Source: Zymoseptoria tritici IPO323 (Eukaryota; Ascomycota; Dothideomycetes; Mycosphaerellales; Mycosphaerellaceae). Taken from it: 64,000 nt of DNA. The stretch lies in the NCBI RefSeq assembly GCF_000219625.1, contig NC_018216.1:1860001-1924000 (forward strand), given 5' to 3'. The notes beneath the pieces were generated by a model. The model worked only from the letters and a program-made list of their open reading frames with translations, was not told where the DNA came from and made no database searches. Position numbers and translations under genes: made by a program. Positions 1 through 11,328 of the stretch are shown piece after piece; the first letter of the stretch is position 1, and every line of letters begins with the position of its first letter.

Positions 1-1
1 G

Positions 2-1574
2 AGCCTGGCTCTCATGAGCGCATCTCTTTCGACGACCAATGCTCTAACGCAGAGCTACTGCTCGAGTGAGAACACTGGCGCTGATTACTCTGCCAGTAAG
101 CAAGAACATTGGGCTCACGAACGAATACACAGCTCACATTCTTGACAGTTACCGATATTTACCAGTCCAATGGCGCGTGTCAAACGACCTGTGCTGCGAA
201 TTACGCTTTCGCTGTCGTCCAATATCAAAAATGCTGGTGCTCCAACTATATTCCATCTTCACAAGTCAGCGTCGGCGGCTGCAATCAGGACTGTCCCGGC
301 TTCCCCAGCGAGAAATGCGGCAACACAGACGAAGGTCTTTTTGGATATATCGCATTGAACAAGCAACCTTTGGGAGTAGCTGGGGCCAGCAGCTCACTAC
401 AGGTCAGTACACTCTCATCCAGCACAACCGCATGCATTGCTCCTGTGGCGGACATTCTCGACTTGCAATGTCCTGCCCGTTCAATGCCCCCTCCTATCAA
501 CTCGCGCATGTTCCTCACAGCCTTGACTTCTCTCCATGTGCCCGGAGCACACTTTACAAGCATTTCCAAGTCATCTTTGACTTTGCTTGATCATTATTGA
601 CAGCATGATTGCAGTCTTCCACCTCATCGTCTTCGACAGAAGAGCAAGAAACGAGTCTTGTGAGTAGGACAGTCGTTCAAACCGTGACGCAGACTGCAAT
701 CCAACCTGTATGATTCGCACATTTCATCTTGCACGACATCTCATGCTTTGTCGTCCTGCTAACTGCCTGCACCCTTCCTCGATGCTGCCATACACGACAT
801 TGACATTTACTGACATGCTGTGATAATTAGCCGGCCACCTCCACATCATCATCATCATCCTCATCATCAACTCCCTCTTCGACATCGCAGAACACTCGAA
901 CTCAAACCCCGACTCCTGTGACTAATATCATTATGACCACGATTTCGGGCGCCGTTGTCACACAAACCGTCACCTCAACGCCGGTCATCGCGCCTGGCGC
1001 AAACGACAACATTTCAGTTCAACGAAGCGATGGACTCTCGGGTGGCGCCATTGCTGGAACTGTCGTTGGTGTCCTGGCTGGTGTTGCATTGGTTGCTGCG
1101 CTCATTTTCCTCCTCTGTCGAAGGAAGAGGAACAACACTGCAACCGAGACCAGCGGGACAGCAGCTGGCTCCAGTCATGGTTCGAAGAAGAATATGACTC
1201 GCAATGTCAGTGTTCTTAGCAAGGCCGGCTTACTTTCTCGCGGTGCCACGCACAGCATGACGGAGAGGGACGACGAGGCGTATACAGCAACGACTGGTGG
1301 CAATAGTGTGCGCCATTCGATGCTATTCGGACCTAGTGGAGAAGGCGTTAGTCCCGTCAGCCCATTGGGTAGCAGTCATGGAGAAGCGAGCAGCGGCGGC
1401 CGTAGGCCTAGTAAGCCTATGGTATACGACCAAAGACTCAACCCATCGGCTCTCTTCATCAACCCGGAATCGAATGGCAGCCGGGTCTCGATGCAGGATA
1501 CGCAGGACTACAGTCGACCAATTCTGGGCGTCACCAATCCCGACCCACGACCCAGCTTCGAGTCACGGATGTGA
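2..1574 (+). CDS. WSC-domain transmembrane cell-wall sensor (5' partial)
   Basis: This is a Wsc/SLG1-type plasma-membrane stress sensor, expected to feed the Rho1-Pkc1 cell-wall-integrity pathway. The coding parts I read are 2-95, 149-402, 615-707 and 831-1574, with clean phases across three introns (53, 212 and 123 nt). Exons 1-2 give a WSC module: a Cys-rich stretch with YCSSENTG, then CQTTCAANYAFA, CWCSNY, and CGNTDEG. A Ser/Thr-rich mucin-like stalk follows, with an (tca)n run near 846-866. Then comes one membrane helix (GGAIAGTVVGVLAGVALVAA) ending in the basic stop-transfer CRRKR, and a cytoplasmic tail of about 150 residues rich in Ser and Gly. The signal peptide and start codon lie upstream of the window. 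The family call is firm. Whether it is a true Wsc sensor or another WSC membrane protein is open. Confidence 0.85.
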
Positions 1575-2382
1575 GGTGCGAGTAGCGCTTCACGATCAGG
1601 ACTATCAAATACCTTCGCTTCGACGAAAACCACGCGAGAAAACATGGCGTATTAGCGAAAACCGGCGTTCTTTTTGGGAGGATAATACCCGCGTATATGG
1701 GCGGCTGGACTGGAGTCCTTCTTTGGTCTGGAGACGAGGGATCGAAGGACCCACACAGGCGATGGCCACAATTTCCATTCGACGCACACAATTCTCTCTT
1801 TCTTCTTTTTATCTCTCTAGCGGCGGCGGAGGAGTGCGCCTCGATCACGTCTAGCTGCTGCCAGCGCGCTCGATGTGGTCGGATATAACGGCCTGTACGA
1901 TGGGTGGATGGACATGCTCGGGATCTTATCCCTTTTGGATTGGACGGATTCGAGATAAATTCGGGACGGCGAGGAATGATACCGACCCGGTGCGGAACGT
2001 AATTATGCTTGTATGGAAATGTACATGACAGCTCTCGGGTCTCTATCTTCGTGTTTGGAGGAGGTGCAGGCTTCGGGCTCCTGGATTAACGCTGTACCAT
2101 GCCATCAAGTATCGCTTCGGCTGCCGAAGTTCACAAATGTAGAGCGATTGCCCCGAGACTGTCGTGAGACATGCATTGACACTCGGAGTGCATTCTCGAT
2201 GTCGTTAATGTCTTGTGAATAGCTGAACTTCGTTCGTCTTCAAACGAACTTGTGAAGTGGGGCAAGGCCGAAATTCGACGCCAACCACAAGCCATCCCCA
2301 CGAAGTCATCGACGAAGCGGCAGCTCATGGTTGCAGCACACGACATTCTTTTGTTCCCAACCCTCGACACTCATTCCCCACC
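1575..2382. other. Intergenic region between WSC sensor and SRP72
   Basis: About 800 bases hold the 3' end of the WSC gene and the promoter and leader of SRP72. Open frames here are short, overlap in several frames and show no recognisable protein. I see no RNA gene or repeat. Confidence 0.5.
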
Positions 2383-4308
2383 ATGTCAAGCCTCGCCGCG
2401 CTCCTAAAGCGGACCCACATCGAAGACGACGAGGGAGTGCTCAAAGCCGCCAACAACGCTCTCAAACAGTCCAAATCCGACCTCGAAGCACAGCACGTCA
2501 AAGTCGTCGCTCTCCTCAAACTCGACCGCTACGATGACGCCTTGAAGACTCTGGAAGACGGCGGCGAGAGGCTCAAGCAGCGTGCGAGCCTCGAGCACTC
2601 TTACGCACTGTACAAATCTGGCAAACCCTCTGCGGCAGCGGAGTTGGCGCAAAAAGGCACGAAGAGAGGATTTCATCATGTAGAGGCTCAGGCACGGTAC
2701 CGGATAGAAGACTTCCCGCGCGCGGCGGAATTGTACAAACAGCTGGCGTCTGGGACTTCGGAGGATGCTCCTGCGGATCTGTTGATCAATTCTGGTGCGG
2801 TGGACGCTCAGCTCGAGTGGACAGGACGAGGAGATTTGGTGCAGAAGAAGAAGCCGGGCAGGGAAGATCTGGAAGCGTTCGAGACGGCGTACAATGCGGC
2901 TTGTGGGAGTATCGCACGCGGAGAGCTGGGACAGGGTGAGGTGCTGTTGAAACGGGCCAAGGATCTGTGCAGTGCGGTGGAGGATATGAGTGAGGATGAG
3001 AAAGAGGCTGAGTTGCTGCCGATCGTGGTGCAGCAAATATACGTTCTTGCGAAATTGGGTCGGTCAGAGGAGGCGGAGGCATTGGCGAAGGGACTGGATG
3101 TGAGCAAGGTCTCGGATGCGAGCACACGACATATTGCGAAGGTTAACGAGGTGGCTACAACGACGTCGGAGAACCCGTACTTGACGCAGAGACTGGTTTC
3201 GAAGGACCTCGAGACGCTCAAGCCGGACTACCCATTCAAATTCCAATCGATGGTACTGAAGAGCAATACATATGCTGCGGGACTACAGGCTTTGAAATTT
3301 GACGGCACGGCTACCTCGACACACCAGACTCTGTCGAAACAGACCTCACCCACTACGGAGCCATTCTACACATCGCTATCGGTTGTCAATGCTGCAGCAC
3401 ATGCCAAGTGCCAGACTGGCAAGGACGCCTTGAAACACATCCTGCCAGTGCTGGAGCGCCGTCCCAACGATGTCGGTCTCGCTTTGACTATCGCTCAACT
3501 CTACATTCAGGCCGGCAATTCTGGCGCGGCAGTAGCGCTACTGGGGAACTTTCTCGCTCGCCTCGAGCAAACGGCGCCCGATGTGCGCTTTGCGCCGGGT
3601 CTCGTAGGTGCTGTGGTCAGCCTTTATGACAGCCAAGGCCAGAAAGGACCCATGCGCACAGAGCTTGCCAACGCTGCGAGGCACTGGCGGCAGAACACCA
3701 AGGAGAGACCGTCTGGCTACGTGCACCTGTTCAAAGCGGCAGGCAGAGCATTACTGGACTCGCAAGAGCAGGACGACCTAGACCTTGCCCGCGACATTTT
3801 CGAAGAACTCAACTCCCGCGACTCGAACGATCGCTACGCAGCAGCAGGACTCCTAGCAGCAGCTCCCGAAAAGGCGTCTCGTGAACAGCTCGCCGCACTC
3901 CAGCCGATAGAGCGTTTGATCAGTGGCATCGATGTGGACGCATTAGAGAACGCAGGAATTGCTCAACCACCACAAACCGGCCTGCCAACATCGCGGAAGC
4001 GACCAGCAGAAGACACGAAACCCAAAAAGGCCAAGAAGATCCGCAGCAACCGCATTCCCAAGGACTACGATCCGAGTAAAACGCCAGACCCGGAACGATG
4101 GTTGCCTCTCAAAGATCGCAGCACGTATCGGCCGAAAGGTAAGAAGGGCAAGGCACGGCAAGCGCTGTTGAGTCAGGGCGCAGCGGTCACGAATGAGAGT
4201 GATGGTAGTCGGCCGGCGACGCCGGGCGCGGAAGTGCTGAAGCAGAAGCAGGCAGCGGGTGGAGGCGGCGCGAATAAGAAGAAGAAGGGGAAGGGTGGAA
4301 AGTGGTGA
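2383..4308 (+). CDS. SRP72: Signal recognition particle subunit SRP72
   Basis: This is the 72-kDa protein of the signal recognition particle. With SRP68 it binds the 7S RNA S-domain and helps target secretory ribosomes to the ER. The single exon encodes 641 residues. The frame opens further upstream (2257), but the leader before the ATG at 2383 is low-complexity, and MSSLAALLKRTHIEDDEGVL is the expected N terminus. The bulk is helical TPR-like repeats (for example VVALLKLDRYDDALKTLEDG and LALTIAQLYIQAGNSGAAVA). The C-terminal RNA-binding SRP72 motif is near residues 549-596, with a Lys-rich run then DYDPSKTPDPERWLPLKDRS. It ends in a Lys/Gly-rich tail (KKKKGKGGKW). Length and order match the family. 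Confidence 0.95.
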   Translation: MSSLAALLKRTHIEDDEGVLKAANNALKQSKSDLEAQHVKVVALLKLDRYDDALKTLEDGGERLKQRASLEHSYALYKSGKPSAAAELAQKGTKRGFHHVEAQARYRIEDFPRAAELYKQLASGTSEDAPADLLINSGAVDAQLEWTGRGDLVQKKKPGREDLEAFETAYNAACGSIARGELGQGEVLLKRAKDLCSAVEDMSEDEKEAELLPIVVQQIYVLAKLGRSEEAEALAKGLDVSKVSDASTRHIAKVNEVATTTSENPYLTQRLVSKDLETLKPDYPFKFQSMVLKSNTYAAGLQALKFDGTATSTHQTLSKQTSPTTEPFYTSLSVVNAAAHAKCQTGKDALKHILPVLERRPNDVGLALTIAQLYIQAGNSGAAVALLGNFLARLEQTAPDVRFAPGLVGAVVSLYDSQGQKGPMRTELANAARHWRQNTKERPSGYVHLFKAAGRALLDSQEQDDLDLARDIFEELNSRDSNDRYAAAGLLAAAPEKASREQLAALQPIERLISGIDVDALENAGIAQPPQTGLPTSRKRPAEDTKPKKAKKIRSNRIPKDYDPSKTPDPERWLPLKDRSTYRPKGKKGKARQALLSQGAAVTNESDGSRPATPGAEVLKQKQAAGGGGANKKKKGKGGKW

Positions 4309-4798
4309 GCAGATGAATTGTCGAGAACCAGGGCAGACTACCTGCGAGATGAGGAGGCCGGCATCGATGTCGAGGCATGTACAGTCATAGTGTCGCCATC
4401 GAAAAGGCAGCCTACTTCATGCAGCACTCCTGTTCGCCCTCGTCTGTCACATGCATGCTTCGAAGGAGTGCCTCTGCTTGCGCATTAGCGTCGGGAATTT
4501 GTTCGACCTCAATCTGAGATCATTCGCCGCAAATACATGGCCATCCCGTGGTGACGACCATCAAACGCACGGGATGATTCTTACAGATACTTTTGTAGAT
4601 GCAGCGATCTGATTGAAGCATCGTGACTAGTCGGATGGCATCATTTGCGATCGGCGAATGGTGGGATGAAAGTTAGAATAAGACTCACGCCCTCCCTGCT
4701 AGATATTGTTTCTCGCTTTGTTTCTCCTCCACTTCCTCTTCAACAACAAACACTGTCTGCTCACAGCTGATGCTGCCACATATCAACGATTTAATAAG
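4309..4798. other. Intergenic region SRP72 / homoserine acetyltransferase
   Basis: Nearly 500 bases contain the SRP72 3' end and the promoter of the next gene. A pyrimidine-rich stretch (around 4705-4745) precedes the start codon. No gene was recognised. Confidence 0.5.
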
Positions 4799-6384
4799 AT
4801 GACAGAACAGAATGGATTGGTTCACGCCGCCCAGACGACCACTTTCAGTATGGCCACCAAAAACTTAACCCCACCACCTGCACTTCAACCGCACCCCGCT
4901 GACACAACCACCTCTCAGAGCGCATCAAGCCGCAAGAACAACGCGAGAACCCCTTCGTCCACCTAATCCCGAACCAGGACATCGCCATCATCCCCGAATT
5001 CACCCTCGAATCCGGCGTAACCCTTCACAATGTCCCTCTCGCCTACAAAACCTACGGAACCCTCGCTCCCGAGGCGGACAACGCCATGGTCATCTGCCAC
5101 GCCCTGACCGGCAGCGCGGATGTGCAAGACTGGTGGGGACCGCTACTGGGAGGACCAGGTGAGGACGGGAAGGAAGCAAGAGCGTTTGACATGTCGAGGT
5201 TCTTCGTCCTCTGCATGAACAGCCCAGGAAGTCCATATGGGAGTGCGAGTCCGGTCACGGCGAAGGACGGCGATCCGGAGAAGGAGAACTACGGACCTGA
5301 CTTCCCGCTCACGACGATCAGGGACGATGTGAATCTGTTCAAAGTGCTGTTGGATGAGCTGGGAGTCAAGCAGATCGCGGTGGTGATCGGAGGATCGATG
5401 GGAGGCATGCTCGTGTTGGAATTTGCGTACTTCGGGAAAGACTACGTGCGGACAATCATTCCGATGGCTACGTCGGCGAGATACAGTGCGTGGGGTATCA
5501 GCTGGGGCGAGGCTCAGCGGCAGAGCATCTACTGCGATCCCAAGTATGACGACGGATACTACACTTTTCAGGATCCACCGGCCAGTGGTTTGGGGGCGGC
5601 GCGCATGTCTGCCCTGCTCACATACCGGAGTCGCGACTCGTTTGAGTCCCGCTTTGGCCGCAATCATCCCGATCCAGCGGTTTCCAAGCAGAGCATCAAT
5701 GGTCCACGACATGCACAGACTCCCGATAGCGAGCACTTTGCGATTCACAACGAAGGTCACAAGAATGCTGGCGCGGCGAGACGACACTCTCGTCAGGGTA
5801 ATGGCAGCGACTCTCCTACGACGGCTGCTGTCAAGGACCCGCAATTCTCTGGCACGACCGATCTGCCCGTACAAGCACCTGCTCGCCGCCAAAAAGTATC
5901 CACGTACTACTCCGCGCAATCCTACCTCCGATACCAAGGCGAGAAGTTCATCTCGCGTTTCGACGCGAACTGCTACATCGCCATCACCCGCAAACTAGAC
6001 ACGCACGACGTTGCACGCGGCCGCACCGACACCACCGGCTCACCAACACCCGAAGAAGTTCGAGCAGCACTAGGCATGATCGAGCAGCCAACCCTCGTCC
6101 TCGGCATCCAATCTGACGGTCTCTTCACCTACGCCGAGCAAGAGGAGCTAGCAGCTGCGATTCCCAACGCGGAGTTGAAGACGATTGACAGTCCGGATGG
6201 ACATGATGCGTTTTTGCTTGAATTTAAGCAGGTCAATACGTTTTTGAAGGAGTTTATGAAGCGCGAGTTGGCGGATATTATGGCGCGGGAGCCGGTGAAC
6301 TGGCCGCCGGAGAAGCAGGAGCAGAGAGAGGCGAAGGCTTCGACGTTTGGTGAGGCGGAGGTGGAGGATATTACTGCTTGGTAA
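4799..6384 (+). CDS. MET2: Homoserine O-acetyltransferase
   Basis: The enzyme makes O-acetyl-homoserine from L-homoserine and acetyl-CoA, the activated precursor for methionine synthesis. I read two exons, 4799-4847 and 4919-6384 (504 residues). The 71-nt intron has a GTATGG donor, a GCTGACA branch and a CTCAG acceptor. Without it the start codon and the conserved NPFVHLIPNQDIAI segment are in different frames. This is an alpha/beta-hydrolase fold with HALTGS, the nucleophile elbow GGSMGGM, a catalytic Asp in LGIQSDGLFTY and a catalytic His in SPDGHDAFL. A low-complexity insert of about 100 residues in the middle (roughly residues 215-310) is common in filamentous-fungal members. The gene converges on acetate kinase with a gap of about 200 bases. 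Confidence 0.93.
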
Positions 6385-6587
6385 GGAGAGATCCAAGGAG
6401 CAGGGTAGGTGTGCAATAGATCTAGACGAGCCAGGAATTCAACTTTCTTGTCTTGGCAATTGCGTGGAGAAGATCAAGTGTGTGTCGGAGTCAAGGTCTG
6501 TCTGAATGGTCGCTCAATCGAGCAGTCTGTCTGTGGTCATTCGATCGTCTATTATGAGAGGATTGTAGCAATGCCGTGTCCGACCTC

Positions 6588-7850
6588 TCATTTGCCCCTC
6601 AAGCTATCCGCCTCTTTCGCACACTGCCTCGCCATCTCAGTCTGCTCGTCCGTCTGCACGACCAGAACTCTATGCCTCGACTCCTTGCTTCCAATATCCA
6701 CCGCCACATCCTCGCCCGGCTCCCCATTCTTCTCCTGATCCAGCTCAAAACCCAGACACTCCACCCCTTCGGTAACGGCTTGCCTCAACCCAGCGCCCTT
6801 CTCTCCAATCCCACCCGCAAATACCAACGCATCGACCTTCCCTCCCAATTTGACGTAGTAGTTCCCAACAAACCCAAGCAGACGATCCACAAGCAAATCA
6901 AATGCCAACTTACAATTCTCATCGCCCTCCTCGGCTTTCTGACTGATCGTCCCGAAATCCGTCGTGCCCGTCAAAACCTGCCACCCGGACTTTTTATTCA
7001 AAATCTCCTCCGCTTGGGTGATGCTCATGTCCTTCGTACTGCTCGGAGATAATTTGCCCGCGTCATGGGTAAAGTGGAATATCAAACTTGGATCTACATC
7101 GCCCGATCGTGTCGCGCCCGGCAAGCCAGCCAGGGGCGTGAGACCCATTGAATTGTCGAGACTGTGCCCGCCGCGGATCGCTGTTGCGGAACATCCGGAA
7201 CCGAGATGCAGGGCGATGATGTTGACTTCCGACTCTGGTTTCGCGAGATGTGCGGCCACGGCGCGGGTGATGAAAGCGTAGCTGAGCCCATGGAAACCGT
7301 ATTTGCGAAGTTTGTTGTGGGCGGCGACTTTCGGGTCGATGGCGTAGGTGCGTGCGGGAAGAGGGATGGTACTGTGGAAGGCGGAGTCGAAAAAGGCAAT
7401 GTTGGTAGTTTTCGGGCAGGCTTTGTGCACGGCTTCGACGATGGTGAGGGCGCCGGCGTTGTGAAGAGGTGCGAGGTCGGAGAGTTCTTCGAGGTGATGG
7501 TAGGTCTCGCGGTCGATGCGCGTGGGTTTGTCGTAGTCTCCGCCGTGGACCACGCGATGGCAGGCGAATTCAATGTCGTCGGGGTGGGAGAGTTGTGGGA
7601 GGCCGGAGTCTGATGTGAGGTGTTTGAGGATGTACTCGTAGGCGGATTCTTGGGAGGAGATGTCTTTTAATTCTTGGTTCTTGATGTGTTCATCGCCGCG
7701 AGAGTAGGTGAGTTTGACCGGTGGTGCTGTCAGACCGGCGACTTGGATGTCTGCCAGTTGCTTCGGTTCGTGGGATTGATCTTCGTAAGAGTAGACTGAG
7801 ACTTTGACGGAGGAAGACCCGGCATTGATGGCTAGGATGATTTTTGACAT
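6588..7850 (-). CDS. ackA: Acetate kinase
   Basis: The enzyme interconverts acetate plus ATP with acetyl phosphate plus ADP. In euascomycetes it is thought to work with phosphoketolase (Xfp), which makes acetyl phosphate. The single exon encodes 420 residues, the usual length. The N terminus MSKIILAINAGSSSVKVSVY carries the ASKHA phosphate-binding loop with the conserved N-A-G-S-S-S. HLGSG and GLTPLAGLPGATRSGDVDPS are the acetate-kinase signature region, and VFAGGIGEKG is the adenosine loop near the C terminus. No phosphoketolase gene lies in this window. Confidence 0.95.
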   Translation of the reverse strand: MSKIILAINAGSSSVKVSVYSYEDQSHEPKQLADIQVAGLTAPPVKLTYSRGDEHIKNQELKDISSQESAYEYILKHLTSDSGLPQLSHPDDIEFACHRVVHGGDYDKPTRIDRETYHHLEELSDLAPLHNAGALTIVEAVHKACPKTTNIAFFDSAFHSTIPLPARTYAIDPKVAAHNKLRKYGFHGLSYAFITRAVAAHLAKPESEVNIIALHLGSGCSATAIRGGHSLDNSMGLTPLAGLPGATRSGDVDPSLIFHFTHDAGKLSPSSTKDMSITQAEEILNKKSGWQVLTGTTDFGTISQKAEEGDENCKLAFDLLVDRLLGFVGNYYVKLGGKVDALVFAGGIGEKGAGLRQAVTEGVECLGFELDQEKNGEPGEDVAVDIGSKESRHRVLVVQTDEQTEMARQCAKEADSLRGK

Positions 7851-8118
7851 TCTGGCTTGCGTTGTTGCTGTTCGTTGTTGCTGGTCGATCTGTCAAATGT
7901 GCACTTGCATGAAGCCAATGCGAGCAATGTTTGTTGGGAGATGGAAGCTCACAAAATTGATGGTCGTTGAAGCTCACCAAGTGACGTCGTGAGCCAGCCG
8001 GTGATTCCGAGAAGTGGAACCATCAAATGATACACGCATGCGGGATTGCATTTTGCACGTGTCAAAACTTTGGCCACAGCGAACAGATGAACGGGGTATC
8101 TATTCAATCGCAACATAG

Positions 8119-9411
8119 CTACGGACGCATGAACGACGCGCCATGAGAATCCAGATCTGACCGCCGCCGCCGTTTCTTCCACTCTGCGTGTCTGCTGTTC
8201 AAGCCATCGAACGGTGCAGTGCCGACCACGTCTCTTGTATCGCGAACCTTGGGAGGTAGACCGGCGCCGGGATCGTTGGGCGTGGGATCCTCTATCGGCG
8301 ACTGCGCCGGAGGAGGTTGGCTGCCGCGCTTTGGCTTGATCAATAGCAAGATGAACATGCCAACCACGATCAAGATCAATAGCAAGATCGCTTTTCGCTT
8401 GACACTCCGCCTTTGATAGCCTGTTGCTACCTTGAGCTCCTTGTCGGCCTCCTTGACATGCTCCGCGGTTCGTTCGACGTTGTAATCGATTCGATCCAGC
8501 ACGGTCCCTTGATCAATGACCATAGTTTGTAGATCCTGGAACAAATTCGACAGATCAATTACACCTTGCGCAATCCTTTCGATCTCTCGCTCCCTTTGCT
8601 CGATGGCCGAATCCAAAACTCCTGTACGGCGTCGTACCTGGGCTGTCTGCAGCAGAGTTGACTGCGCAGAAGAGCGATCCGTCTCGGACTCCATCATCGC
8701 TGGATCCGTGTACGGATTTTGCGCCGTCGGAGTATTTGATCGATCGAAAGGGCTACTCGCCCCGCCCATACCACCCAGCGATCTCAGCTTCTTCAAGTAG
8801 GCGGACTGCTTCTTGCGGAACAACGTGCTGACATCCCCCACTCGCGAGGCCAGGGACATCTTCAAATTTTTGGCCATGGTGAGCTCCGAATTCGACACAG
8901 CGCCACTGGAGTGCTGTTGTTGCTCTTGAACCATCCTGTCAATCCCCTTGATAGCCTTCTGACAGCTTGTGAAATCTTTTGTGATGTCTCGCGTGAGTGC
9001 TTCAATTTCCCTCTCTTCCTTTGCCTTCACGCTCTCATCGTCGAATCCGGGCAAGACGTGCTTCGCATGCATTTGATCCAGCCTCTTCATCTTGCTTGTG
9101 ACATTTGCGAGATGCTGCGTGACTTCGTCTTGTAGGTCCAGCCAGCGCGGAGGCAGCACATCCATCTCGATCACAGCGTCTCCATCACCTCCCAAATTGG
9201 ACATAAGTCCTTCACGCTCCGAATCTCCCACATCGTCGTTGAATCGTCCACTGCTGGGTCCGGTGAATCGCGTCCGTTTGGCTGTGTCGTGGGCGTACGA
9301 ATGGCGATAGCTGATGAAGCTGCAGCAGGTCAGCAGGGTACTTGTTGTTGCGAAACGCGGTGCTCACAGATTTGTGCGGTCCCGAAATGCGCCGCCGGCA
9401 CTAATCGACAT
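8119..9411 (-). CDS. TLG2: t-SNARE syntaxin of the Tlg2 / syntaxin-16 family
   Basis: This Qa-SNARE acts in endosome-to-trans-Golgi fusion. I read two exons on the minus strand, 9411-9368 and 9319-8119 (414 residues), with a 48-nt intron (GTGAGC donor, CTGCAG acceptor). The long open frame by itself starts at a GTG. The added exon restores the Tlg2-like N terminus MSISAGGAFRDRTN followed by LFISYRHSYAHD. The middle is an Habc helical region (LQDEVTQHLANVTSKMKRLD). The SNARE motif runs through DLSNLFQDLQTMVIDQGTVL with the zero-layer Gln in VIDQG, followed by DRIDYNVE. One C-terminal membrane anchor follows (AILLLILIVVGMFILLLI). A Pro-rich extension of about 75 residues after the anchor is long for a syntaxin but occurs in Tlg2 proteins. 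It is head to head with calmodulin. Confidence 0.92.
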
Positions 9412-9943
9412 TGTAGAAAGCTGTTGGCCGGAAAGTCCCTCTCATGATTGAGGACTCGCTATCGGCGTGAAGTCCGCAGTAATTCGAGCATGTGAAGGTG
9501 TCAAGTGAGATTGCTCAGAGCTGTCGAAGCCACGTCGTCTCCAGTCCTGGCGTTCTTTGAGGATCCTGAAGTATTGTGCGTGCTGATAAGTCAAGACTTC
9601 GACGTAGCAAGAAGACGGTCGAGTAATCCAAAAATCACCGCTGCTTCATTCACAGGTTGACATGTGCTTCGTCAGGTACGTACCGTAGCTTCACATTGAG
9701 ACCATCGGCTTCGGCATGCCGCCAGTCTGCCTAGCGCGTGGTCGGGGCCTTTTCAGGGTGCAGGCCTGTTGCGTTGTGTCGGCAGCTCTCATCACACAAA
9801 CCCTCAACTCAACTCAACTCGACACTCTCTTCTTCTTCTTCTCAAACAACCACCACCACGCACTTGAACAACACCTACGACCAACCCTACGAACGACAAA
9901 GAACCACCTCGATACCACTAAGACCTTCTTCTCACACACAATC
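9412..9943. promoter_or_regulatory. Divergent promoter region, syntaxin and calmodulin
   Basis: About 530 bases separate the two divergent start codons. Just upstream of calmodulin there is a repeated caact unit (about 9803-9820), then a CT-rich tract (about 9822-9843) and an A/C-rich leader without ATG. This is the typical promoter and leader composition of a highly expressed fungal gene. No specific factor site is claimed. Confidence 0.5.
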
Positions 9944-10714
9944 ATGGTAAGCGACATTCCAGTGTCGAAAACAATGGCACAATACCCCGCCGCCTGGTGG
10001 TGCTGTCTCATTCACGAGGACAACTTCTTGCAGCCGCCGACCAGCTGCCATTGCGACAAGGCTGACATGGTGGCAACACTAGGCCGACTCACTGACCGAG
10101 GAGCAAGTGTCCGAGTTCAAGGAAGCCTTCTCCCTCTTTGTAAGTTCTACACCGCACCCCTTCTCCTTCACCCCACCTTTCGCAGGGCTGACCAGCTTTC
10201 TCAAACAGGACAAGGACGGCGATGGTATGCTCTCACAGAACTCACATCGAATTCAATCCGCGCGACTAACACTGCGCCCAAGGCCAAATCACCACTAAAG
10301 AGTTGGGCACCGTCATGCGCTCCCTCGGCCAGAACCCCAGCGAGTCCGAGCTGCAGGACATGATCAACGAGGTCGACGCCGACAACAACGGCACCATCGA
10401 CTTTCCCGAGTTCCTGACCATGATGGCGCGCAAGATGAAGGACACCGACTCGGAGGAGGAGATCCGCGAGGCCTTCAAGGTCTTTGACCGCGACAACAAC
10501 GGTTTCATCTCCTCGGCCGAGCTCCGACACGTCATGACCAGCATTGGCGAGAAGTTGACCGACGACGAGGTCGATGAGATGATTCGCGAGGCCGACCAGG
10601 ACGGTGATGGCAGGATTGACTGTAAGAGATGGCTCTGCTGGCATGTTGCGCGATCAGAACACCACTGACACTTTCACAGACAACGAGTTCGTCCAATTGA
10701 TGATGCAGAAGTAG
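9944..10714 (+). CDS. cmdA: Calmodulin
   Basis: Calmodulin is the Ca2+ sensor that activates calcineurin, CaM kinases and myosins. I read five exons: 9944-9946, 10083-10139, 10209-10224, 10283-10621 and 10680-10714 (149 residues plus stop). The first exon is only the ATG, followed by a 136-nt intron, an arrangement conserved in fungal calmodulin genes. Four EF-hand loops are complete: [36 protein letters not shown] and [12 protein letters not shown], each with acidic residues at positions 1, 3 and 12. The sequence ends FVQLMMQK. Codons are strongly C-ending (GAC, AAC, ATC, CTC), fitting high expression. The product is essentially certain. Confidence 0.98.
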
Positions 10715-11328
10715 AAAGTCCGCCGCAACGATGCAGCGTCTACACGCAGCCAACACGATCGGCGACTATGACATGGCTTGGCATTCTCAGCCCCGATCAC
10801 GAAGAAAGTGCGAAGTAACGATGATACACCTGCGAGAAAGGGCTGTCGAACCTCAGAATACGGCGGCGCGACAACGATTCCCGACGACCCCTTACCCCGA
10901 TTTCAAGCTCTTGTCTCTTTGGTTCTCTCACGACTCAACTCGAGTCGACTCTAGCTAGGCAGGCAGTAGCAGATATGTCCAAGGTTTTTCTCAAGCCTTG
11001 TGGAAGGAAAAAGCAATCTTGATGAGACTCAGCAGTGTTCCATCCACCTTACGTGTACTTGCATGACGTCGGCAGCGATATGCGGCATCGAGTGTAAGAG
11101 CTGCCAGAATATGAAACTCGGGCGGTCGCCGACAACAACTTCACACGGATGCGCTAGTTCCAACAAACATCGCCAAGGCCTTGCAAGCTTCCACAAGCTC
11201 TGGAACCAGTCAAGACCCTACAACGATGTTGTGACGCCTTTCACGTGGAGGTGAGACCGAGTGCTTGTTCAAAGACTGGTAAAGACTATTCTAACAAGCT
11301 CAAACGTAACGATCAGAAGCCAGTCCCA
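10715..11328. other. Intergenic region, calmodulin / M14 peptidase (convergent)
   Basis: About 610 bases between the 3' ends of two convergent genes. It should hold both 3' UTRs. I see only short overlapping frames and no RNA gene. Confidence 0.5.

Noticed and set aside
4706..4966. A separate 86-residue gene before MET2
   Set aside because: Its 5' half is the first exon of MET2; the part after 4848 reads through a clear intron (GTATGG, GCTGAC, CAG).
5143..5937. A 264-codon minus-strand frame inside MET2
   Set aside because: It is antisense to conserved catalytic sequence of MET2 and has no homology by eye.
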